Assembly (NCBI RefSeq): GCF_025847235.1
Contig: NZ_JAOZEW010000025.1
Span: 28,199-92,198 of the forward strand
Reading direction: 5' to 3'
From: Flavobacterium shii
GTDB lineage: Bacteria > Bacteroidota > Bacteroidia > Flavobacteriales > Flavobacteriaceae
DNA: 64,000 nt
The notes under the pieces were generated by a model that did no database searches, was not told where the DNA came from, and saw only the letters and a program-made list of their open reading frames with translations. The translations under genes were made by a program, and so were the position numbers. Shown piece by piece: positions 53,021 to 61,461 of this stretch. How positions within the stretch are numbered: position 1 is the first letter of the stretch; each line of letters opens with the position of its first letter.

Positions 53021-53863
53021 TTACTCCTCTTTTTTAGGATTAATTTGTTGTTGCAACATTTCCTTAGCATTAAGTGCTGTAACTACTTTTTTTCCTGTTT
53101 TGGATTCTAATTCTTTTAAAGCCACTTTTGCAACGTTGCCACCTTGTTTAGCAACGTCTTTACTTTCATCAAAACTTTCTGGTTTAATAGCGCTAGAGAT
53201 TTCTTTTGTAGATGCTTCAGCCAACATATTCAGAATTAATTCTGTATTTGTCATGTTATCTCTCAAATTCTCTTTCTTCAATCCTTTAAGTATTTTATAC
53301 TCTTTAGTTGTCTTTCCTGACCATGCGTTTGAAATGATATCTGTTAATGTTGCAAATTGAGTTCCTTCTTGAATACCTCTACTCTTCCATTCATTAGTTA
53401 ATTCTTTACGAATTTCAATACTTTTCAAACGCTGATTTATCCAACTTTCAGAATATCCTAATTGCAAATACTGCTCTAAAGCTCTGTCTATGGAAAGTTC
53501 GGGATCCTGCATTTCATCCAAACGTTCTGATGCTATTTGCGCCAACCATAGCTTAAATGGTTCTGCTTTTGGTGAAGGAATTGATTGTATTAAACGAAAT
53601 AATTGTTCTGTATCTGCTACATCCGTTTTGTAATATTTACCATCCGTTGACTGCATTTTCAGTTGACTACAAATTGTAGTCAACTGACTTCCTTCTTTCT
53701 TTAAACGTATTTTTAATACGCTCCAATATTTTCTTGAATTAAGACTGTCTGTTAATACCTGTATAATATCAACAATAGAAAAATACCATTTCTCCTCTTC
53801 TTGATTCCAAATAGTTCTTACTCTTTTTTCTTCAAATATCTGAATACCTTCCTGCTTCTTCAT
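53021..53863 (-). CDS. BRO-N domain protein (phage antirepressor-like)
   Basis: 280 residues. The N-terminal BRO-N domain (about 8-120) is recognised from VRTIWNQEEEKWYFSIVDIIQVLTD, YWSVLKIRLKKEGSQL and EQLFRLIQSIPSPKAEPFKLWLAQ. The C-terminal part (about 125-280) is helical and Lys/Glu-rich and resembles the tail of chromosomal antirepressor/DinD-like proteins common in Bacteroidetes. BRO-N domains bind DNA and in phages counter repressors. It is beside two xre copies, so it could act on that regulator, but this is inference. Confidence 0.85.
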   Translation of the reverse strand: MKKQEGIQIFEEKRVRTIWNQEEEKWYFSIVDIIQVLTDSLNSRKYWSVLKIRLKKEGSQLTTICSQLKMQSTDGKYYKTDVADTEQLFRLIQSIPSPKAEPFKLWLAQIASERLDEMQDPELSIDRALEQYLQLGYSESWINQRLKSIEIRKELTNEWKSRGIQEGTQFATLTDIISNAWSGKTTKEYKILKGLKKENLRDNMTNTELILNMLAEASTKEISSAIKPESFDESKDVAKQGGNVAKVALKELESKTGKKVVTALNAKEMLQQQINPKKEE

Positions 53864-54037
53864 TTCCTATATTCTTCTTTAAAATTCCTCAAGTCCAATT
53901 AATATTCCCTCTAAATTTAATGCAATATTTTCAATATCAAATATATTTAAAAATTTCATTAAAAATAAGAAAAAACCTATTTAAAACAGAGTGGAATAAA
54001 TTAATAGTAAGATATATAAATCCCTATTTAAGACATG

Positions 54038-54067
54038 AAAAAGGCAGCTTGATTGAGCTGCCTTTTT
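54038..54067 (-). terminator. Terminator downstream of the icmF remnant
   Basis: AAAAAGGCAGCT (54038-54049) and AGCTGCCTTTTT (54056-54067) form a perfect 12-bp stem with a 6-nt loop. It lies 13 nt beyond the icmF 3' remnant on the minus strand and may be the original icmF terminator. Confidence 0.85.
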
Positions 54068-54080
54068 TATTATTTTAATC

Positions 54081-54136
54081 CTATACTGCCCTCCTACTTC
54101 AAACAATGCCGAAGTAATTTGACCAAGTGAACATAC
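54081..54136 (-). pseudogene. 56-bp remnant of the icmF 3' end
   Basis: 54081-54136 aligns without gaps to 57226-57281, the last part of icmF, with four differences in 56 bases. Read in the icmF frame it encodes the same 18 residues (VCSLGQITSALFEVGGQY) and every difference is at a synonymous third position. It lies 15 nt after the intact xre stop codon. It indicates that the DNA from here to icmF (about 3.1 kb) is flanked by a directly repeated gene end. Confidence 0.85.
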
Positions 54137-54151
54137 TCCCTTTAAAAAATG

Positions 54152-54559
54152 TTATTTTCCTGCCAGTAATTTTTCTAAATATTCTACTTTATCCTTTTCG
54201 GTTTGAACCAAACGTTCGTAAAGTTTTTTGTTCTCTTCTACTGTTTCCATTAATTTATCTAATGGATTAAAAGTACAATTATTAAGTCCAAAATAGTTAT
54301 TAGGACTTTCATTGAAAGTATTAAAATAATTAATTGCTGCTTCGTCCGAAAAATTCTTAATAGCATCTACCGTTACACCAAGTGCTTTTGCTACTTCAAT
54401 CAATTTTTCTTCGTCTATGGTTTCGCTATTTTCTAAAGCCGATATAGCTTGTTGGTTTGTTCCTAAAGCCTGCGCCAAAGCTTCCTGTTTCATATCACGA
54501 AGTTCACGAATACGGCTAATTTTTCGCCCTATATGATTTGGTTTTGTAAGTGTGCTCAT
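54152..54559 (-). CDS. XRE-family transcriptional regulator
   Basis: 135 residues. A helix-turn-helix domain of the XRE/Cro type lies at about 10-65 (ISRIRELRDMKQEALAQALGTNQQAISALENSE), followed by a C-terminal helical tail (MET..ENKKLYERL) that may mediate dimerisation. It probably represses itself and the divergent gene from the operators at 54617-54680. A truncated second copy lies at 52343-52640. This small regulator type is frequent on mobile islands and in defence or toxin loci. Confidence 0.9.
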   Translation of the reverse strand: MSTLTKPNHIGRKISRIRELRDMKQEALAQALGTNQQAISALENSETIDEEKLIEVAKALGVTVDAIKNFSDEAAINYFNTFNESPNNYFGLNNCTFNPLDKLMETVEENKKLYERLVQTEKDKVEYLEKLLAGK

Positions 54560-54616
54560 AATTCAAAGATAATGATTAAGTATAATAAAAAACAAGATGT
54601 AAAAAACATATTTAGC

Positions 54617-54680
54617 GCTGTACAATACGGCAAAAAATGATTTGGTACAGTACAATCAATTACTTCCTTCGCCGAAGTAA
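54617..54680. promoter_or_regulatory. Candidate xre operators in the divergent control region
   Basis: CTGTACAATAC (54619) and CAGTACAATCA (54649) form a direct repeat; GTACAGTAC (54645-54653) is palindromic around one base. TTACTTC (54660-54666) and GAAGTAA (54674-54680) are perfect complements with a 7-nt spacer. These lie between the divergent xre gene and the 107-residue gene and could be regulator sites. Confidence 0.45.
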
Positions 54681-54719
54681 AACAAAAGTAAGATTTTTAT
54701 TATAATAAAATATACAATC

Positions 54720-55043
54720 ATGGAAACCAATGAAACTAAAACCTTAGAGAATCTCAAAAGATTAATCGCCTTACATTTCCGTACCCTAAAACCTACCAAT
54801 GACAAATCGAAAGCTTACATCGCTCAAATTAAGTTTGTAAATTATTTTGAGTTGGGTTGCGTTATTACCGATATGCTAAAATTATGCATTCTGGCACTAG
54901 ATGAAGAAACTCATAAACTTTCAGAGAAAAATAAAAATGAAGCTATTAATGTGAGTTTGATTTTGGAAACCGTTCTGCATATGTTTCCTTTAGATGAATT
55001 TGAATTTTTGAGTGATGTTTGTGAGGTGGTTGGTGGGGAATGA
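54720..55043 (+). CDS. Hypothetical protein, divergent from xre
   Basis: 107 residues, mainly helical (ETKTLENLKRLIALHFRTL, IAQIKFVNYFELGCVITDML, LDEFEFLSDVCEVVGG), with no signal peptide or membrane segment. No family was recognised. Its position opposite xre with candidate operators between suggests xre control. It is followed by repeat copy B, then by the end of the large convergent gene. Confidence 0.65.
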   Translation: METNETKTLENLKRLIALHFRTLKPTNDKSKAYIAQIKFVNYFELGCVITDMLKLCILALDEETHKLSEKNKNEAINVSLILETVLHMFPLDEFEFLSDVCEVVGGE

Positions 55044-55112
55044 TGATAATGTTTTGACTTTCGTTGATATGAGCAAAGAGGTTAATGCATAGAAAAATAA
55101 CTACCAATATTG

Positions 55113-55260
55113 TTGCTGTACGAAGTCTCCCGACTTCGTACCCACTCCAATAATCCGAAAACACAATCAAAAAAATAAATTTGGAACAGAATATAGCAAC
55201 GGGTACGAAGTCGGGAGACTTCGCCACAGCAATTGCGAACACTTCGTAGAGCGAGATTTC
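55113..55260. repeat. Palindromic repeat element, copy B
   Basis: Left end CGAAGTCTCCCGACTTCG (55121-55138) and right end CGAAGTCGGGAGACTTCG (55206-55223) are complementary inverted termini, each also a hairpin by itself; TACCC/GGGTA extends them inward and TTGCTGT/ACAGCAA outward. The core (55144-55200) is the inverse of the copy A core at 52672-52731. The right flank GCGAACACTTCGTAGAGCG matches copy A in the same direction. Confidence 0.8.
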
Positions 55261-55318
55261 AATTTTGTTATATAAACTTTGGGTTCTCGAGCGGGACGCT
55301 GTGCCAACAGGTAAAAGC

Positions 55319-57103
55319 CTATTCCTCTAGCCATTTTAAACCTTTTATTCTATTAGCAATTAATCCTTCTTTAATTTTAGCATGCAAAACATGGTCAAAA
55401 GTTCTTAAGAAATTATATCGATTAAAATTAGCCTTATTATTATAATTAGACATTAGAAGATATGTATCTAGAATTTTGAAAAAATTGTTTTTTTTATCTA
55501 TTAAACTTTGTTCCATATCCTGTAAATGACTTACGTTCATTATACACAAATCTTTAATATTATGTTCTTTTGCTTTTTTATTAATTCCCTCTTTTTCTAA
55601 TAATTCATTAAATTTTCTTTTAAAAACAAATGAAGCTAAAGAGGAGCTAAATATGGGATCGTTAACAATTAATATTGGGTAAAGCTGAACTTTCCGATTT
55701 GAATTAAATTTATCATCTGTAATATGATTTTTATACAAATGAAATTTTTTAATAGTTTTGGAAACAAGTTGAACTAAGCCATAATCATCATAAAATTCTT
55801 CTAAATTTAATTTTCTAAAATCATCAATTGTGGAAACCGTTTTATATCCATTAATAATCGCTAGATATGAACTTTTTGCTTCGATTAATGCAATATTTTG
55901 TTTTTCACGAATATAAAAATCTGCATATTCAATTGGTCTACCCTCTATCTTAAATTTTAATTCATCGGTAGATCTGAAAATAAATTCTGGAGTATTTGAA
56001 AATGACTCCAGAAAAATTTCGCATAAAAAAGGTTCGTAAAAATCTGTGCCTATAAAACTTCCCCAATCTTTCCTTGTACAAATCTTATTAGGCTTTAAAT
56101 AATCAAACCAAAAATCATTTATTAATAGTGAATATGCCTTTTCTAAAAAAAATCCATCGTCAAGTATAAGATATCCAATAGTATCTTTTTCGTCTTTCAT
56201 CCTTCCTTTAAATAAAGGGCTTTTTTTAATCCGTGAGAAATCAAAAACCTCTAAATTATCTTTTTCTAAAACTTTAAATTCACAATCAGCACTAAAAGCA
56301 TCAAGTACTTTAATTGTGTCCAGTTCACTTTTTAAAACATTAAGATATCTTAATTTTAAAGTCTCATCGTAACTTTTTATATAGGCCCAAAAAATATTCT
56401 TTAAAAATGCATCTGCGTTTTCAACTTTATAATACCAGGTTAGATAATTTTTAAAATGGTTCGAAAAAATATGATGATTTTCAATTTTATGCAATAGAAA
56501 CCATGATTTATAGAAAACATTAATCGAGTTAGAACATTCATTATATTGATTGTGATGCAATTCTCGGAACATAAAAAACTCAAAAAAATCATTTCCAAGT
56601 TGTTCATAACCTTCTTTTTTATAATTGCTATCTCCTTTTAAAATTTGATTATTAGCAATTAATAAGAATTTGAATATTCTTTCTCTGTTATCAAAATTGT
56701 ATTCCGGCGTTTCTTTCGCGAAACCATTAAAATTCAAAATTTCTTGTAAAGCATACAAACAAGTTACTCTAGAAAATAAGTTATTATTAGAAGGTGTAAT
56801 AATATATTTATTAATTATTGATAAGCAAAATGATTGCTCAATATGATTTTCATTGTCTAGAAAAATTGTTCTCAAACAATTGATTTGTGTATCTCTTGAA
56901 TCATCAAAATGACTTACTCCTAGAGGTTTTAGCCTTGTATTGATCGCAACAATAGTAGCGATAAGTTCTTCTTTTGGAATATCTATTATAAGCTCAATTG
57001 GGTTATCTGGAATTGGTGCAGTATAAAAATCTGAATATTTAATTAAATTACCCAACATATAATAGTATTTTTTATTTTTTCCTAAGCTAATATATACAAA
57101 CAT
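55319..57103 (-). CDS. Large hypothetical protein with PD-(D/E)XK-like nuclease motif
   Basis: 594 residues, not recognised as a characterised family. Residues 1-280 are helical; 285-345 hold YLILDDGFFLEKAYSLLIND. The region 350-485 fits a PD-(D/E)XK fold: an E-containing helix (EPFLCEIFLESF, 357-368), D395 in IEYADFYIRE, E408-A-K410 in IALIEAKSS, Q445 in a helix (GLVQLVSKTIKKF), and a hydrophobic strand (YPILIV, 475-480). No signal peptide. An ATG 45 nt downstream is an alternative start. It is the main cargo between the icmF-end repeats, with a small regulator, so a defence or mobile-element nuclease is a reasonable guess; function is unproven. Confidence 0.65.
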   Translation of the reverse strand: MFVYISLGKNKKYYYMLGNLIKYSDFYTAPIPDNPIELIIDIPKEELIATIVAINTRLKPLGVSHFDDSRDTQINCLRTIFLDNENHIEQSFCLSIINKYIITPSNNNLFSRVTCLYALQEILNFNGFAKETPEYNFDNRERIFKFLLIANNQILKGDSNYKKEGYEQLGNDFFEFFMFRELHHNQYNECSNSINVFYKSWFLLHKIENHHIFSNHFKNYLTWYYKVENADAFLKNIFWAYIKSYDETLKLRYLNVLKSELDTIKVLDAFSADCEFKVLEKDNLEVFDFSRIKKSPLFKGRMKDEKDTIGYLILDDGFFLEKAYSLLINDFWFDYLKPNKICTRKDWGSFIGTDFYEPFLCEIFLESFSNTPEFIFRSTDELKFKIEGRPIEYADFYIREKQNIALIEAKSSYLAIINGYKTVSTIDDFRKLNLEEFYDDYGLVQLVSKTIKKFHLYKNHITDDKFNSNRKVQLYPILIVNDPIFSSSLASFVFKRKFNELLEKEGINKKAKEHNIKDLCIMNVSHLQDMEQSLIDKKNNFFKILDTYLLMSNYNNKANFNRYNFLRTFDHVLHAKIKEGLIANRIKGLKWLEE

Positions 57104-57160
57104 TTTCTTATAAAATTAAGGAAACCCGTAAATTGCTAAATATTTTCCAATTATAGTAAT

Positions 57161-57189
57161 AAAAAAACCTCCCATTTCTGAGAGGTTTT
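57161..57189 (-). terminator. Terminator of icmF
   Basis: AAAACCTC (57164-57171) and GAGGTTTT (57182-57189) with a 10-nt loop; the A-run at 57161-57167 gives a U-tract on the minus strand. It lies 24 nt beyond the icmF stop and is similar to 52962-52989. Confidence 0.75.
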
Positions 57190-57212
57190 CCTAAATCTAT
57201 AAAATAGTAAAA

Positions 57213-60200
57213 TTACATATTCCTTCTATACTGTCCTCCTACTTCAAACAATGCTGAAGTAATTTGACCAAGCGAACAAACCTTTGTTGCTTCCATTAAA
57301 TGAGCGAATAAGTTTTCGTTTTTAATAGCTGCATCTTGCAAAATATTTAAATGTTCTTTTACAGATTCTTTATGATACTCATGTAAGTTGTTCAACATAT
57401 CTATCTGATATTGTTTTTCTTCTTCGGTTGCACGAATAACCTCTGCAGGAATAACTGTTGGAGATCCTTTTGAACTCAAGAAAGTGTTTACACCTACAAT
57501 CGGGAAATCTCCGTTATGTTTCAATGTTTCATAATACAAACTCTCTTCCTGAATTTTAGAACGTTGGTACATGGTTTCCATTGCACCAAGAACTCCACCA
57601 CGCTCTGTAATACGGTCGAATTCTTGTAAAACAGCCGCTTCTACCAAGTCGGTTAATTCTTCGATTATAAAAGATCCTTGTATTGGGTTTTCGTTTTTGG
57701 CTAAACCTAGTTCTTTATTAATAATCAGTTGTATTGCCATAGCACGACGAACAGATTCTTCGGTAGGTGTTGTAATTGCCTCATCATACGCATTGGTATG
57801 TAATGAATTACAGTTGTCATAAATAGCATATAATGCTTGCAATGTGGTACGAATATCATTAAAATCAATCTCTTGTGCGTGCAATGAACGTCCTGAAGTC
57901 TGAATATGATATTTAAGCATTTGTGCTCTTTCGTTTGCACCATATTTAATCTTCATGGCTTTTGCCCAAATTTTACGCGCTACACGACCAATAACTGCAT
58001 ATTCTGGATCTACTCCATTCGAGAAAAAGAACGATAAGTTTGGTCCAAAATCGTTGATACTCATTCCGCGGCTCAAATAGTATTCTACGTAAGTAAAACC
58101 ATTAGAAAGCGTAAATGCTAATTGCGTAATTGGGTTTGCTCCTGCCTCGGCAATATGATATCCTGAAATAGAAACCGAATAAAAATTACGTACGTTTTGC
58201 GTAATAAAATATTCCTGAACATCTCCCATTAATCGTAAAGCAAATTCGGTAGAGAAAATACAAGTATTTTGTGCCTGATCTTCTTTAAGAATATCGGCTT
58301 GAACCGTTCCTCGTACTTGCGAAAGCGTTTTGGCTTTTATATCATTATATACATCTATAGGTAAAACCTCATCACCAGTAACTCCCAGAAGCATTAATCC
58401 TAAACCATTATTTCCTGCTGGCAAATCGCCTTGGTATTTAGGTCTTGTAATTCCTTTGGCTGCGTATAGTTTGGTGATTTTTTGTTCTACTTCTTTCTCT
58501 AAATCATTGGCTTTAATGTAATACTCACATTGCTGATCTATTGCAGCATTCATAAAGAAACCTAGCAACATTGGTGCTGGCCCGTTTATAGTCATACTCA
58601 CTGATGTTAAAGCATGAACTAAATCGAAACCAGAATATAGTTTTTTGGCATCATCCAGACAACAAATAGAAACTCCGGCATTTCCGATTTTACCATAAAT
58701 ATCTGGTCGTACATCGGGATCATTACCATATAATGTCACACTATCAAAAGCTGTCGAAAGACGTTTTGCTGGTAATCCTGCACTCACGTAATGAAAACGC
58801 TTGTTGGTTCTTTCTGGCCCACCTTCTCCAGCAAACATACGCGATGGATCTTCTCCTTCTCTCTTAAAAGGATATAATCCTGATGTAAACGGAAATTCTC
58901 CAGGAACATTTTCTTGCAAACACCAACGCAAGATATCTCCCCAAGCTTCGTATTTAGGCAACGCTATTTTCGGGATTTGTTGGTGCGATAAACTTTCGGT
59001 ATGTGTGGCTATTTTTATTTCCTTATCACGAACTTTAAAGCTGTAAACAGGATTTTTGTATTTGTTTACTTTTTCATCCCAAGTTAGGATCATCTCCCAA
59101 TTGTATGGATCTAAATCCATTTTTACCTTATCAAACTGGTTTAGCAAAAGGTTTAAAAAGACTCTATTTTCGTCAAGTCCTTCGACTCCGCTCAGGATGA
59201 CACTATTGTCGTCGATTCCTGCCTTTGTGATTACAGGGATTTTGCCCGTAACACTTTCGATAGTTTTAAAAATACCGTATAACTTTTGAGCCACTTGTTG
59301 TTGTGACAAAGCTGTTTGGTCATACTTACGATTGTTCTCGGCAATTTCAGATAAATATCTTGTTCTGTGTGGTGGAATTACGAATATTTTCTCGCTCATT
59401 TCACGAGTAATTTCGAAAGTCGATTTTAAATCTGATTCCGTTTTTTCGACAATTTTATCCATGATAGATTTATACAATGTATTCATCCCCGGATCATTAA
59501 ACTGCGAAGCAATTGTTCCAAAAACAGGCATATCGTCTGGGTTTTTATCCCAAAGATTATGATTGCGTTGGTATTGTTTTTTTACATCACGTATGGCGTC
59601 TAGCGCGCCACGTTTGTCGAATTTGTTTAATGCTACTAAATCGGCAAAATCAAGCATGTCGATTTTTTCCAATTGTGTTGCTGCTCCAAATTCTGGTGTC
59701 ATTACATATAAGGAAACATCTGAGTGGTCCATAATCTCTGTATCTGACTGACCAATTCCTGAAGTTTCTAAAATGATAATATCATATTTAGCCGCTTTAA
59801 GAACCTGAATCGCTTCGGCAACATATTTAGATAATGCTAAATTTGATTGACGTGTTGCCAATGAACGCATATAAACTCTAGGATTATTAATAGCATTCAT
59901 TCGGATTCTATCTCCTAAAAGTGCTCCTCCTGTTTTACGCTTTGATGGATCTACAGATACGATTCCGATAGTTTTTGTTGGAAAATCGATTAAAAAACGA
60001 CGTACCAATTCGTCTACCAAAGATGATTTTCCTGCTCCACCAGTTCCTGTAATTCCCAGAACAGGAACATCCCCCCCCGCCCCCGAAGGAGGAGCTTGAA
60101 ACACTTTGTGAAAATCATCTGGATTATTCTCTGCCAAAGAAATTAATCTTGCAATAACAGGAATCTCCTTAGCTTCCAGTTTTTTTAGAACTTCTTCTTT

Positions 60201-60713
60201 TCCAAGCTTTAATAATAAAGTTGCATCTGTATTATAATTTACTTTATCAGCGTCGTATTCCCCTCCTTCGGAGGGGTTAGGGGAGGATTTTTCTACCAAA
60301 TCATTAATCATTCCTTGCAATCCCAAAGAACGTCCATCGTCTGGAGAATAAATTCTTGTAATTCCGTATTCGTGAAGTTCAGCAATTTCGCTTGGCAAGA
60401 TTACACCACCACCTCCACCAAAAATCTTGATATGTCCAGCTCCTTTTTCATGAAGCAAGTCATACATATATTTAAAATATTCGTTGTGACCACCTTGATA
60501 AGATGTCAGAGCAATAGAGTTTGCATCTTCCTGAATGGCTGTATTTACAACTTCTTCGACACTTCGGTCGTGCCCTAAATGAATTACCTCAACACCAGTT
60601 GACTGAATAATACGACGCATTATATTAATTGCCGCATCATGTCCATCAAAAAGTGATGCTGCGGTAACAATTCTTACTTTATTTTTTGGAATATAAGGTA
60701 TTTGTGGTTCCAT
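57213..60713 (-). CDS. icmF: Fused isobutyryl-CoA mutase (IcmF-type B12 enzyme with G-protein domain)
   Basis: 1166 residues. Domain order is that of IcmF: B12-binding domain (about 10-140, cobalt ligand H25 in LFDGHDAAINIMRR, GGGGGVI); MeaB/MeaI-like GTPase (215-430, Walker A GTGGAGKSS, NKFD at 363-366); substrate-binding TIM-barrel (about 530-1050, FPFTSGLYPFKREGEDPSRMFAG). It interconverts isobutyryl- and butyryl-CoA, possibly also related acyl-CoAs, with its own chaperone G-protein. A separate methylmalonyl-CoA mutase type is less likely because of the fusion order. Three repeat-derived insertions lie in its linkers (residues 142-152, 206-215, 503-513). Its 3' end is duplicated at 54081. 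Confidence 0.93.
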   Translation of the reverse strand: MEPQIPYIPKNKVRIVTAASLFDGHDAAINIMRRIIQSTGVEVIHLGHDRSVEEVVNTAIQEDANSIALTSYQGGHNEYFKYMYDLLHEKGAGHIKIFGGGGGVILPSEIAELHEYGITRIYSPDDGRSLGLQGMINDLVEKSSPNPSEGGEYDADKVNYNTDATLLLKLGKEEVLKKLEAKEIPVIARLISLAENNPDDFHKVFQAPPSGAGGDVPVLGITGTGGAGKSSLVDELVRRFLIDFPTKTIGIVSVDPSKRKTGGALLGDRIRMNAINNPRVYMRSLATRQSNLALSKYVAEAIQVLKAAKYDIIILETSGIGQSDTEIMDHSDVSLYVMTPEFGAATQLEKIDMLDFADLVALNKFDKRGALDAIRDVKKQYQRNHNLWDKNPDDMPVFGTIASQFNDPGMNTLYKSIMDKIVEKTESDLKSTFEITREMSEKIFVIPPHRTRYLSEIAENNRKYDQTALSQQQVAQKLYGIFKTIESVTGKIPVITKAGIDDNSVILSGVEGLDENRVFLNLLLNQFDKVKMDLDPYNWEMILTWDEKVNKYKNPVYSFKVRDKEIKIATHTESLSHQQIPKIALPKYEAWGDILRWCLQENVPGEFPFTSGLYPFKREGEDPSRMFAGEGGPERTNKRFHYVSAGLPAKRLSTAFDSVTLYGNDPDVRPDIYGKIGNAGVSICCLDDAKKLYSGFDLVHALTSVSMTINGPAPMLLGFFMNAAIDQQCEYYIKANDLEKEVEQKITKLYAAKGITRPKYQGDLPAGNNGLGLMLLGVTGDEVLPIDVYNDIKAKTLSQVRGTVQADILKEDQAQNTCIFSTEFALRLMGDVQEYFITQNVRNFYSVSISGYHIAEAGANPITQLAFTLSNGFTYVEYYLSRGMSINDFGPNLSFFFSNGVDPEYAVIGRVARKIWAKAMKIKYGANERAQMLKYHIQTSGRSLHAQEIDFNDIRTTLQALYAIYDNCNSLHTNAYDEAITTPTEESVRRAMAIQLIINKELGLAKNENPIQGSFIIEELTDLVEAAVLQEFDRITERGGVLGAMETMYQRSKIQEESLYYETLKHNGDFPIVGVNTFLSSKGSPTVIPAEVIRATEEEKQYQIDMLNNLHEYHKESVKEHLNILQDAAIKNENLFAHLMEATKVCSLGQITSALFEVGGQYRRNM
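59175..59207 (-). repeat. Repeat-derived insert 3 inside icmF (ILSGVEGL)
   Basis: The segment reads CGCTCAGGATGAC on the plus strand (59189-59201) and encodes NSVILSGVEGL (residues 503-513) on the minus strand, between the G-domain and mutase domain. CGCTCAGCATGAC/AATAAC copies occur in non-coding repeats at 43978 and 63775. It is in frame and contains no stop. Confidence 0.75.
60069..60098 (-). repeat. Repeat-derived insert 2 inside icmF (G/C-run)
   Basis: A run of eight C and a CCCCCGAAGGAGGAGC block encodes APPSGAGGDV (residues 206-215) just before the G-domain. The homopolymer is strikingly GC-rich against the AT-rich surroundings and looks like an inserted intergenic repeat unit. Confidence 0.6.
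60258..60290 (-). repeat. Repeat-derived insert 1 inside icmF (SSPNPSEGGEY)
   Basis: CCCCTCC TTC GGAGGGG (60261-60277) forms a hairpin and is followed by TTAGGGGAGG; it encodes SSPNPSEGGEY (142-152) in the linker after the B12 domain. This is the form of a palindromic repeat that I know from many Flavobacterium intergenic regions. Confidence 0.7.
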
Positions 60714-61119
60714 TTTTGAGAATATGATAATTTTAGGAGAGCAATTTACAAAAAAATTTAATGATTGATTAATTAAGAACCTTTATGTTATTAAAAAAAG
60801 AATTGTTTTTTATTGAACGCCTACTATTTGTAAGGTTTATTTACATTATTTATTGCTACAAAAACCTTAATATATTGTCTTAATCTACAATTTAAAAAAC
60901 TTTCACTAGTAAAGACAACCACTAATTAAAAAGACCTTTGCACTTTAATTTATTAGCGAATAAAAACACTTTCAACATCATAAAAAACATTGTATTACAA
61001 AGCGTTATATTTTAAATTATGATTAAAAAACAATTTCATAATATTAAGAAAAATACCTAATACAATCCACTTTTAAAATAGAATCAACAATTTTTATTTA
61101 ACTATTAAAATACCCTTTA
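60714..61119. other. AT-rich intergenic region, nothing recognised
   Basis: About 400 nt of very AT-rich DNA between divergent icmF and a small membrane-protein gene. It should contain both promoters, but I see no box that stands out and no ORF or hairpin of note. Confidence 0.4.
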
Positions 61120-61422
61120 ATGCAAAATAAACAAAAAAGTACTCAGATTTTAAGCTTCACTTCGTTAAGCATACTCATTATATTGACAATCGTTTTTTTT
61201 ATAGCGCCAACTAAAATTGAGGATTTCTGCAAAATTGCTATAATTGCAATTACTCCCTTCTCGCTTTTGACAGCTTTGACATTGTCAATAATAGCTGTTT
61301 ACACTAATAAAAGATACGTCCTCGGATGGGTATCATTAATTATTATTATTTCATTATTTTCTACAGTAACTTATTTAACATTAGAACTAAAAATTCTTCC
61401 ACTTGGAGACTGGTTTCATTAA
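61120..61422 (+). CDS. Small hypothetical membrane protein
   Basis: 100 residues with three predicted membrane segments (about 12-32, 37-60, 68-92), and a short C-terminal tail ILPLGDWFH. The start has no strong Shine-Dalgarno sequence, as is usual here. No family recognised. The gene is followed after 39 nt by another hypothetical gene. Confidence 0.6.
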   Translation: MQNKQKSTQILSFTSLSILIILTIVFFIAPTKIEDFCKIAIIAITPFSLLTALTLSIIAVYTNKRYVLGWVSLIIIISLFSTVTYLTLELKILPLGDWFH

Positions 61423-61461
61423 TTTTTTTCTTTCCAGAAATAAACTTACAATAATCTAATT

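Noticed and set aside
52641..55260. CRISPR-like repeats
   Set aside because: The palindromic units occur as two separated inverted pairs, with no regular spacers or cas genes.
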